64,000 nt of DNA from an uncultured Faecalibacterium sp. (GTDB lineage: Bacteria > Bacillota > Clostridia > Oscillospirales > Ruminococcaceae): assembly GCA_934525845.1 (NCBI GenBank), contig CAKSZS010000009.1, positions 1-64,000 on the forward strand. Direction: 5' to 3'. The position numbers and the translations under genes were made by a program. Below are positions 25,723 through 32,830 of this stretch, one piece after another. Position 1 is the stretch's first letter. Every line of letters starts with the position of its first letter. The notes beneath the pieces were generated by a model. That model saw nothing but the letters and a program-made list of their open reading frames with translations, did no database searches and was not told the origin of the DNA.

Positions 25723-26295
25723 GTGACTTTGACCCTGACCGAGCAGGAACAGGCAGACCTGAAGGCGGGCACGGTGGACTTTATCAGCTTTTCCTACTAT
25801 ATGTCAGCCTGTGCTGCCGCCGACCCCGCCACCGGGCAGGCGCAGGCGGGCAATATGATGTCCGGCGTGAAGAACCCTTATCTGGAAACCAGCGAATGGG
25901 GCTGGCAGATCGACCCCACCGGCCTGCGGATGTCGCTGAACTGGCTGTATGACCGCTACCAGAAGCCGTTATTCGTTGTGGAAAACGGTCTGGGTGCAAA
26001 GGACGTTGTGGAAGCCGATGGCTCCATCCACGACAGCTGCCGCATCGACTACCTGCGCAGCCATATCCAGGCGATGAAAGCCGCCGTGGAAGAAGATGGC
26101 GTCGACCTGATGGGCTATACCATGTGGGGCTGCATCGACCTCGTGTCGGCTTCCACCGGCGAAATGGCAAAGCGTTATGGCTTTGTCTATGTGAACTATC
26201 AGGACGATGGTTCCGGCGATGGCAGACGCCTGAAAAAAGAGAGTGCAGACTGGTACAAAAAGGTCATTGCATCCAATGGCAGCGATCTGACCTGA
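25723..26295 (+). pseudogene. C-terminal fragment of a GH1 6-phospho-beta-glucosidase
   Basis: The frame matches the last 185 or so residues of GH1 enzymes: TVDFISFSYY, SEWGWQIDPTGLR, the nucleophile motif FVVENGLG and the closing DWYKKVI. It parallels residues from about 295 onward of the intact GH1 at 29928-31367. The first 290 residues, with the acid/base NE motif, are missing. The match begins near codon TAC at 25709, right behind AAAAAGGAGAAAAAA, which looks like the ribosome site of a lost start. The annotated start is the GTG at 25723. No enzymatic activity is expected. Confidence 0.85.
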
Positions 26296-26324
26296 CCGAT
26301 TCCGCCTGCAAGAAGGAAATGAAG

Positions 26325-26374
26325 AACGACCGCACGGCATATGGGAAATGCTCCGTGCGGTCGTTTGTTTGTTC
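26325..26374 (+). terminator. Terminator after the GH1 fragment
   Basis: AACGACCGCACGG (26325-26337) pairs with CCGTGCGGTCGTT (26353-26365), followed by TGTTTGTT. It closely resembles the terminator at 27094. The 150 bp after it hold no feature I can support. Confidence 0.82.
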
Positions 26375-26516
26375 AGAGCGTGATGCCGCCGTAAGGCGGC
26401 TCTGGTTTCCGCTGCAGCGCACACAAGAGGTTGACCACGGCATCACAGGAGACGGAAGAACGCCAGGATCTCAGGTCAAGCTGTCTGGCAGGGGACAGGT
26501 CTGGGACACGGCTTTC

Positions 26517-26545
26517 TTGACAATTCCGTTGTTCACCGTTAAAAT
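26517..26545 (+). promoter_or_regulatory. Promoter of the MarR-type gene
   Basis: TTGACA (26517-26522), 17 bp, TAAAAT (26540-26545). Confidence 0.82.
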
Positions 26546-26584
26546 AGCACAAAACGAATGTCATTTCTACAAGGAGGTCGTACC

Positions 26585-27022
26585 ATGTCAGAGCTTCAGG
26601 AACAGATTCGGCAATATGGCAGCTATCTGTACGAATGGAATGCTTCGTACGAGGAGTACGCCCGGCGCGTTGGCTTGTCCTATACCAGTCTGGCTGTTTT
26701 GAGCACGCTCTATGACGCGGAGAACTGCACCCAGAAAATGCTGTGCGAGCGCTGCTTCCTGCCGAAGCAGACGGTCAACGCCGCCATCACTGCATTTTAT
26801 AAAAAGGGCTGGGTCCGGCTGGAAGAACTCCCGGAGGACCGCCGGAACAAGACCATCCACTTTACGCCGGAGGGGCAGGCAGCAGTGGACGAGATTGTGC
26901 GGCGTGTCCGGGAAAGTGAGCGCAAGTCCATGGGGGCGCTGAGCGAGTCCGAGCGGCAGCTCCTGCTGAACGTGACAAAACGCTACATTGCGGGCTGCAG
27001 AGAAGCAATGGAAGAAGCGTAA
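26585..27022 (+). CDS. MarR family transcriptional regulator
   Basis: A 145-residue winged-helix dimer. The recognition region CERCFLPKQTVNAAITAF (about 53-70) and the wing LPEDRRNKTIHFTPEG (about 83-98) are typical. AAGGAGGT lies 7 bp before the ATG at 26585. The effector is unknown. The genomic setting, between a dead MATE exporter and a secreted flavin reductase, suggests it once controlled the exporter, the reductase, or both. A 23-bp near-continuous palindrome (27057-27079) follows its stop. Confidence 0.9.
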   Translation: MSELQEQIRQYGSYLYEWNASYEEYARRVGLSYTSLAVLSTLYDAENCTQKMLCERCFLPKQTVNAAITAFYKKGWVRLEELPEDRRNKTIHFTPEGQAAVDEIVRRVRESERKSMGALSESERQLLLNVTKRYIAGCREAMEEA

Positions 27023-27093
27023 AATTCCAGCGGGGCTTTAAGCGGAGAAAAGGCCGTGCAGCAGCGCCGCGCTGCTGCAGAAAGAACAAAAAG

Positions 27094-27147
27094 AACGAAC
27101 GACCACACGGCGTACAGAAGACGTTCCGTGTGGTCGTTCGTTTGTTG
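27094..27147. terminator. Bidirectional terminator between MarR and the flavin reductase
   Basis: Seventeen-base arms AACGAACGACCACACGG (27094-27110) and CCGTGTGGTCGTTCGTT (27126-27142) pair perfectly, with TTGTT after them. Confidence 0.88.
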
Positions 27148-27164
27148 ATGCAGGGAAAAGGGGA

Positions 27165-29072
27165 TTACTGTGCGCTTGCGTAGGCTGCTGCACTGTCACC
27201 GGCGATGCGGCCGAAGACCACAAAGTCGGCTACGGCAGTGCCGCCCAGACGGTTTGCGCCATGGACGCCGCCGGTCACCTCACCGGCTGCAAACAGGCCG
27301 GGGATCGCGGTGCCGTCTTCCTTCAGCACCTCCGTATCGCTGTTGATGGTCACGCCGCCCATGGTGTGATGCACACCGGCGGTGACCTTGATGGCGTAAT
27401 AGGGACCGTTGTTCAGCGGGTTGGCAAAGCTGGTGCGGCCAAAGTCGGGATCGTTCTTGGCCTCAACATAGCTGTTCCAGGTCTCCATGGTGTTGGCAAA
27501 GGTGGTGGGATCGACATCCAGCTCCTTGGCCAGCTCTTCGTAGGTGGCACCGGTCTTGGTGTAGCCCTTGGTGATGTAGCCCTGGATGACGCTGGAGGCG
27601 TCTGCCATGGCCTGATCGACGATCAGCCAGCTGTAGCTGCCCGGCTGTGCGATCTCGGCGGCGGAAACGACGTCACGGGTGCCGACTTCATCGATGAAGC
27701 GCTCGCCGTTGGCGTTGACCAGAATGGCACCGTCACCGCGCAGACCTTCGGTGATCAGAGCAGCGGTGTTGGCTTCCACGGTGGGGTGGATCTGGATCTG
27801 ATCCATATCCACGGTGCCGGCGCCGATGGCGGTGGCCATCTCAATGCCCTGACCCTGTGCGCCGGCGGCATTGGTGGTCATGAAGCCTGCCAGTTCGGGC
27901 TTGTACTGGGTGACCATATCGAGGTTTGCGCCGAAGCCGCCGGTGGCCAGAACCACGCTCTTGGCGTTGACCACGACCGTGTTGCCGTCCTTATCGGTGC
28001 CGGAAACACCCACGGCGGCGCCGTTGGCGTCGGTCAGGATGGTGTCCACGGTGGTGTTCAGAATGATGTCGATGCCGCGGTCTGCACAGTTCTTCTCCAT
28101 CAGGGGGATCAGATAGGCGCCGACGGAAACGACCTTGCCCTCCTCATTGGTGGGGCGGTGGATGCGCTTGACGGAGGCACCGCCGAAGCTGGAAACGTTG
28201 TGCAGGGACATTCCGTTGGCATCCAGCCAGTCAATGGCGTCTGCAGTGCCCTCGCACAGGGTCTTGACCAGTTCCGGGTCATTGATGCCCTTGCCGCCCA
28301 CCATGGTGTCCAACTCCATCAGCTCCACGCTGTCGAAGTAGCCGGTGGGGTTGGCCTGATAAGCGGCCCACTGCTCGGAGACCGTCTTGGCCAGAGCAGT
28401 GATGGTCTCGTTGTCGGCGTAGTTGTCGGCAGCGGACTTCAGCATTTTCTCCACGCCGGCAGCCTCGTTGAACTCGTCCTCGTCCTGGTAGACGGTCTTG
28501 GCTGCATTCATGCCGCCGGTGGCGCGGACCGAGTTGCCGCCCACCATGGCCTGGCTTTCCAGGATGATGACCTTCTGGCCGGCATCGGCAGCGGTCATGG
28601 CGGCGGTCATGCCGGCACCGCCGGCACCGATGACCACAACATCCGTGTCGTAGCTGACGGTCTCACCGTTGGCGGTCTTGTCTGCCTTGGTCATGTAGTC
28701 GTCCGGGTTCAGGCCGGCGCTGGTCAGAGCAGCCTTGGCGGCCTCGATGAAGGCATTGGAGGTGATGGTAGCACCGCTGATGCTGTCGATGTTGATGGTA
28801 TTGCCTTCCACGACCTCGCCGGGGAACTGCTCGATGACGGCCGAGCCGATGCCCGGGGTCTCATCGTCGCCCTTGGCGGTGCAGTCGGTGATGACGCTGT
28901 CGGTCAGGGTCAGGGTGACGGACACATCGCCGCCCATGCCCTTTGCGGTGCCGGTGTAGCTGCCGGACACGCCGCTTGCCGCCGTGGTGGAAGATGCGCT
29001 GCCGCCGCAGGCGGTCAGGAACATCGCACCGGCCAGAAGCAGCGAAGCCAGGATCTGTTTTTTCTTCTTCAT
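27165..29072 (-). CDS. Secreted flavoprotein reductase: FMN-binding plus FAD fumarate-reductase-type domain
   Basis: A 635-residue lipoprotein. The signal ends in LTACGG (lipid-anchored Cys near 22). An FMN_bind domain (about 38-118) has the covalent-flavinylation motif SGATITSNA. The FAD domain starts VVVIGAGGAGMTAA (about 146-160) and carries active-site segments QIHPT, DGAILVNANGERFIDE, HHTMGGV and HGANRLGG of the fumarate/urocanate reductase superfamily. Known relatives accept electrons through flavins at the cell surface and reduce fumarate, urocanate, cinnamates or similar acceptors. The substrate here cannot be told. Monocistronic, with AAGGAGAAGAAGG before the ATG. Links to flavin-based extracellular electron transfer are inference. 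Confidence 0.88.
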   Translation of the reverse strand: MKKKKQILASLLLAGAMFLTACGGSASSTTAASGVSGSYTGTAKGMGGDVSVTLTLTDSVITDCTAKGDDETPGIGSAVIEQFPGEVVEGNTINIDSISGATITSNAFIEAAKAALTSAGLNPDDYMTKADKTANGETVSYDTDVVVIGAGGAGMTAAMTAADAGQKVIILESQAMVGGNSVRATGGMNAAKTVYQDEDEFNEAAGVEKMLKSAADNYADNETITALAKTVSEQWAAYQANPTGYFDSVELMELDTMVGGKGINDPELVKTLCEGTADAIDWLDANGMSLHNVSSFGGASVKRIHRPTNEEGKVVSVGAYLIPLMEKNCADRGIDIILNTTVDTILTDANGAAVGVSGTDKDGNTVVVNAKSVVLATGGFGANLDMVTQYKPELAGFMTTNAAGAQGQGIEMATAIGAGTVDMDQIQIHPTVEANTAALITEGLRGDGAILVNANGERFIDEVGTRDVVSAAEIAQPGSYSWLIVDQAMADASSVIQGYITKGYTKTGATYEELAKELDVDPTTFANTMETWNSYVEAKNDPDFGRTSFANPLNNGPYYAIKVTAGVHHTMGGVTINSDTEVLKEDGTAIPGLFAAGEVTGGVHGANRLGGTAVADFVVFGRIAGDSAAAYASAQ

Positions 29073-29109
29073 GGTTCCTTCTTCTCCTTGGTTCGGGTAG
29101 TTCGTTTTC

Positions 29110-29143
29110 GGTGCACCGCGGACAGTGCCGCCCGCGGTGCACC
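29110..29143 (-). promoter_or_regulatory. 12-bp perfect stem-loop in the reductase leader
   Basis: GGTGCACCGCGG (29110-29121) and CCGCGGTGCACC (29132-29143) are exact complements separated by 10 bases, starting just after the -10 box. It may be an operator or a 5-prime RNA stabiliser; no U-run follows. Confidence 0.6.
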
Positions 29144-29146
29144 CCT

Positions 29147-29175
29147 ATCATATCAGATAAACAATCATTTAACAA
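29147..29175 (-). promoter_or_regulatory. Promoter of the flavin reductase gene
   Basis: Minus strand TTGTTA (29170-29175), 17 bp, TATGAT (29147-29152). Confidence 0.75.
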
Positions 29176-29219
29176 TGTTTTGTAAGTAAAGAAAACAAAT
29201 TGTAATCCTTTTGAAACAA

Positions 29220-29265
29220 ATGCCCCGCACCAGTCGGAGAAGTGTCCGGTTCGGGTGCGGGGCAT
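29220..29265 (-). terminator. Terminator after the RpiR-type remnant
   Basis: ATGCCCCGCACC (29220-29231) and GGTGCGGGGCAT (29254-29265) pair perfectly; on the minus strand TTTGTTTC follows. Confidence 0.75.
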
Positions 29266-29289
29266 CAGCGCCATAAAAAAGAAAGTGCA

Positions 29290-29874
29290 TCAGGTCTCCT
29301 TCAGGGCCTGCTCGTTGGTCACGCGGCGGGTGGATTCCAGCTCCCGGGCGGTGCCGATCTTGCGTTCCAGGTTGGTGTCGTAGTCGGCGGCAAAGCAGAT
29401 GGAGAACAGCACGTTCAGGATGAACAGGATGGAATTTTCGGTGCCGAAGGTGGAGATCTTGCTGTACAGCCGCTCGTAGGAGGAGATGCTCAGGGTGTAG
29501 TCCGCTTTCTGCCGCAGAAGGTTGTCGCCGACGCTGGTGATGCCGATGATGGGCACATTGCGCTGCTTTAAGGTGGGCAGAACGCTCAGGGCACCCGTTG
29601 TCGGGGAGTTGCCGGAATAGGAGATGATGACCGCACAGTCGTATTTGTCCAGCGAGTGGGCCAGCAGGCCTACGTCTCCCTGGCTGGGCAGCTCCACCTG
29701 CCGCCCGATGCTGAGCATCTTGCGCTTGAACAGCTCTGCCAGCGCAAAATTGGGGTTCAGGCCGAACATCGCCACCCGGCGGCTGCCCAGCAGCAGGGCG
29801 GCACACTCGTCCAGCGGGGCCTCGTCCAGCAGGTCGGCGGTGTCCAGCAGGCTTTCCACCTGCAGGGAAAGCAC
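29290..29874 (-). pseudogene. RpiR/MurR family regulator missing its N-terminal HTH domain
   Basis: A frame of 194 residues covering the SIS sugar-phosphate-binding domain (VAMFGLNPNFALAELFKRKM, AVIISYSGNSPTT, VPIIGITSVGDN). Full RpiR proteins are about 280 residues with an N-terminal helix-turn-helix of some 80 residues, absent here. The only start is a GTG at 29874 with no ribosome site; an in-frame TGA lies four codons upstream. It follows the GH1 gene stop by 53 bp, the usual place for an RpiR regulator of beta-glucoside use. Likely inactive as a DNA-binding protein. Confidence 0.8.
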
Positions 29875-29927
29875 GCCCGGTTGTCAATGGTTATTCTCTT
29901 ATCATTTCCTGCAAGAAAAGCGATGAT

Positions 29928-31367
29928 TTATTCGCCCAGATCCTCGCCGTTGGTGGCGATGACCTGCTTGTACCAGTAGAAGCTGTCCTTGCGGCTGCGG
30001 TCCTTGCTGCCGGAGCTGTCGTCGTTCATGTCCACATAGATGAAGCCGTAGCGCTTGCTCATCTGGCCGGTGGAGGAGGCCACCAGGTCGATGGGGCCCC
30101 AGGTGGTATAGCCGATCAGATCCACGCCGTCCTCGTTGACCGCCTGCTCCATGGCTTTGATGTGCTCCCGCAGGTAGTCGATGCGGTAGGTGTCGTGGAT
30201 GGAACCGTCCGGCTCCACGGTGTCCCTGGCACCCAGACCGTTCTCCACGATGAACAGGGGCAGCTGGTAGCGGTCATAGAGGTCGTTCAGCACGATGCGC
30301 AGGCCCAGCGGGTCGATCTGCCAGCCCCACTCGCTGGCCTTGAGGTGCGGATTGCTCAGGGTCTTGGCTGCGTTGGTGGTCTGCATGGCTCCGGTCTTTT
30401 CCGGGTGGGCCGAGATGCAGCGGCTGGAATAGTAGCTGAAGGACACAAAGTCCACACAGCCTGCCCGGAGGATGGCTTCGTCCTCCGGCTCCATCTGCGG
30501 GGTGACGCCCATCCGTTCCATCTTCTTGATGGCATACGGAGCGTAACGCCCCCGCACCTGGATATCGCTGAAGAAGTAGTTCACATGATCCTGCTGGATG
30601 GCGCTGAACACGTCCTCCGGGTCACAGCTCCAGGGGTAGTAGGTGCCGCCCGCCAGCATACAGCCCACTTTGGCGTCCGGGTCGATGCTGTGGCAGAGGG
30701 CCACGGCTTTGGCACTGGCCACCAGCTCGTGGTGCGCGATCTGGTATTTGACCTTGTCTTTGTTTTCGCCCGGTTCGAACACCGCACCGGCACCGCCGAA
30801 GGGCAGATGCATCAGCATATTGATCTCGTTGAAGGTGAGGTAGTACTTGACCTTGCCCTTGAAACGCCGGAACACGGTCTCGCAGTAGCGGGTGAAGGCG
30901 TCGATGGTGCGGCGGTCTTTCCAGCCGCCGTACTTTTCCAGCAGGGCCATGGGCAGGTCGAAGTGACACAGAGTGATGAGCGGCTCGATGCCGTAACCGT
31001 GCAGGGTATCGATCAGCTCTTCGTAGAACTTCAGGCCGGCCTCGTTGGGCTGGGCATCCTCCCCGGTGGGGAAGATGCGGGTCCAGGCGATGGAGAAGCG
31101 GTAGACTTTGAACCCCATTTCCGCAAAGAGGGCAAGGTCCTCTTTCCAGCGGTGGTAGTGGTCAATGGATAAGTGGCTGGGGTAATAGGCGTCAGCCGGA
31201 ACGTCCTTGTAGGAGATCTCGCCGCGCAGGACCGCCATGCGGTCGGGACCGGCGGGGATCACATCCACAAGGCTGGGGCCGCGGCCGTCGGCGTCGTAGC
31301 CGCCCTCACACTGGTTGGCCGCGGTCGCGCCGCCCCAGAGGAACCCTTCCGGAAAACGATGTGCCAT
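29928..31367 (-). CDS. bglA: GH1 6-phospho-beta-glucosidase
   Basis: A 479-residue cytoplasmic enzyme that hydrolyses phosphorylated beta-glucosides imported by the PTS. It begins FPEGFLWGGATAANQ-EGG as is typical for the family. The acid/base Glu181 lies in FNEIN and the nucleophile Glu375 in FIVENGLG. SKRYGFIYVD near the end is part of the phosphate-binding signature of the 6-phospho group. AAAGGAG precedes the ATG, whose A is shared with the stop of the PTS EIIC tail (TAATG), so it was translationally coupled to a PTS permease that is now mostly deleted. Its own transcription is uncertain for that reason. Confidence 0.92.
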   Translation of the reverse strand: MAHRFPEGFLWGGATAANQCEGGYDADGRGPSLVDVIPAGPDRMAVLRGEISYKDVPADAYYPSHLSIDHYHRWKEDLALFAEMGFKVYRFSIAWTRIFPTGEDAQPNEAGLKFYEELIDTLHGYGIEPLITLCHFDLPMALLEKYGGWKDRRTIDAFTRYCETVFRRFKGKVKYYLTFNEINMLMHLPFGGAGAVFEPGENKDKVKYQIAHHELVASAKAVALCHSIDPDAKVGCMLAGGTYYPWSCDPEDVFSAIQQDHVNYFFSDIQVRGRYAPYAIKKMERMGVTPQMEPEDEAILRAGCVDFVSFSYYSSRCISAHPEKTGAMQTTNAAKTLSNPHLKASEWGWQIDPLGLRIVLNDLYDRYQLPLFIVENGLGARDTVEPDGSIHDTYRIDYLREHIKAMEQAVNEDGVDLIGYTTWGPIDLVASSTGQMSKRYGFIYVDMNDDSSGSKDRSRKDSFYWYKQVIATNGEDLGE

Positions 31368-31492
31368 TATGCATTCTCCTTTTTCTCGAACTTGAGAGAC
31401 AGTGCCCAGGTGACCACGGCAGTGACCACGGCGGTGATGACCAGCGCAATGATGATGTTGATGAAGCAGGTCATGCTGTTCTCACCGATGTA
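31367..31492 (-). pseudogene. C-terminal tail of a PTS beta-glucoside EII permease
   Basis: About 40 codons encode a final membrane helix (FINIIIALVITAVVTAVVTWAL) and a charged end (KFEKKENA) that stops by overlapping the GH1 start. This is how PTS EIIC or EIIBC domains end, and such a gene normally precedes bglA. Everything upstream is replaced by antisense aldo/keto reductase sequence at about 31493. Confidence 0.7.
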
Positions 31493-32032
31493 CAGTATCA
31501 GTTCTACAATATGCAGCTGGCGGCCCGGGACCACGGTTGGACTCCGTTCTCCGCCATGGAGAACCACTACAACCTGCTGTACCGCGAGGATGAGCGGGAA
31601 CTGATCCCCATCTGCCGGCAGATGGGCGTTTCCCTGATGCCCTACAGCCCGCTGGCGGCTGGCCATCTGACCCGCCCCACCTGGGACACTGACACCCTGC
31701 GCAGCAAGACCGACCGTGTGGCCCGGGGCAAGTATGACCGCATGGAGCAGGAAGACATCCGGATCGTGGCGCGTGTGCACGCGCTGGCCGAAAAGCACGG
31801 CTGCAAGATGAGCCAGATCGCGCTGGCCTGGCAGTGGGCCAAGGGGGTGGCATCGCCCATCGTGGGTGCCACCAAGGCAGCGTATCTGGACGATGCCGCC
31901 GGAGCGCTGGACGTGCAGCTGACCCCGGAGGACATTGCCGCACTGGAAGAATGCTATGTGCCGCACCCCATCGTGGGTGCCATCAACGCCAACCCGCCCC
32001 AGGGCGTGATCCTGCTGGACGAGAAAAAGTGA
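31493..32032 (+). pseudogene. Aldo/keto reductase, N-terminal part missing
   Basis: About 180 codons match the C-terminal half of the aldo/keto reductase family: FSAMENHYNLLYRE, GVSLMPYSPLAAGHLTR, then KMSQIALAWQWAKGV and SPIVGATKAAYLDDA (NADPH-binding end). The usual 320-330-residue protein should carry the catalytic Asp, Tyr, Lys and His in the missing first half. The match starts at QFYNMQ, immediately beside the PTS tail on the opposite strand. The gene is followed 17 bp later by a CMD-family gene with its own ribosome site, so the pair was probably an operon. Confidence 0.85.
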
Positions 32033-32049
32033 CCGGAGGGATGTTTACC

Positions 32050-32736
32050 ATGTTTGAAGCTTACAAGAATACCGACCCTGAATACGCCGCCATCCTGGAA
32101 CAGTTTGCCGGACACGAGGTGCCCGAAGAAGCAGGTGCCCAGCTGCCCGCCGAAGACCGCTGGCTGGCCGTGCTGGCCACCCTGCTGGGCTGCCAGGGCG
32201 TGGATGCCTTCCGCGCGGTGCTGCCGGAAGCGCTGGATACCCTCACCCCGGTGATGGTGAAGGAAGTGGTCTATCAGGCTACCGATTATCTGGGCATCGG
32301 CCGCGTGCTGCCCTTTGTCAAGGTGGTGGACGAGGTGCTGACGGCCCGGGGCGTGGCGCTGCCGCTGGAAGGCCAGGCCACCACCACGGCGGAAGACCGT
32401 CTGGAAAAGGGCGTGGACGCCCAGGTGACCATCTTCGGCGAGGGCATGAAGGAAGCCTGGAAAGCCGGCATCGTCAACCGCTGGCTGGGTGCCAACTGCT
32501 TCGGCGACTACTACACCCGCAAGGGCCTGGATCTGCGGCAGCGGGAACTCATCACCTTCTGCTTCCTGTCCGCCCAGGGCGGCTGTGAGCCGCAGCTGAC
32601 GGCCCACGCCAAGGGCAACATGAACCTGGGCAACGATGCCGCCTACCTGACCCCGGTGGTGCTGCAGTGCCTGCCCTACATCGGCTATCCCCGCAGCCTG
32701 AACGCCATGGGCTGCATCAAGAAGACCGCAGAATAA
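32050..32736 (+). CDS. Carboxymuconolactone decarboxylase (CMD) family protein
   Basis: A 228-residue protein with two CMD-like helical repeats (about 40-105 and 130-215; ELITFCFLSAQGG-EPQLTAHAKGNMN in the second). The AhpD-type CxxC pair is absent, so a peroxidase partner role is unlikely; a decarboxylase or isomerase-like activity on small acids is possible. The ATG at 32050 is spaced 11 bp from GGAGG, better than the ATG at 32041. It lies behind the truncated aldo/keto reductase, and its promoter may have been lost with that gene's 5-prime half. Confidence 0.8.
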   Translation: MFEAYKNTDPEYAAILEQFAGHEVPEEAGAQLPAEDRWLAVLATLLGCQGVDAFRAVLPEALDTLTPVMVKEVVYQATDYLGIGRVLPFVKVVDEVLTARGVALPLEGQATTTAEDRLEKGVDAQVTIFGEGMKEAWKAGIVNRWLGANCFGDYYTRKGLDLRQRELITFCFLSAQGGCEPQLTAHAKGNMNLGNDAAYLTPVVLQCLPYIGYPRSLNAMGCIKKTAE

Positions 32737-32764
32737 GCACAGGAAAAGAGCAGAAACAAAAAAT

Positions 32765-32800
32765 GCCCGCCCGCAGAACGGTGAAGCTCTGCGGGCGGGC
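32765..32800. terminator. Terminator between the CMD gene and uxaC
   Basis: GCCCGCCCGCAGA and TCTGCGGGCGGGC pair perfectly around a 10-base loop, between convergent genes. Confidence 0.82.
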
Positions 32801-32830
32801 GTTATGCTTTATGGGAAAGAGGGGAGAAGC

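Noticed and set aside
31361..32032. A longer aldo/keto reductase frame starting with ATG at 31361
   Set aside because: Its first 45 codons read antisense through the PTS tail and have no family similarity; the frame is open only by chance after the deletion.
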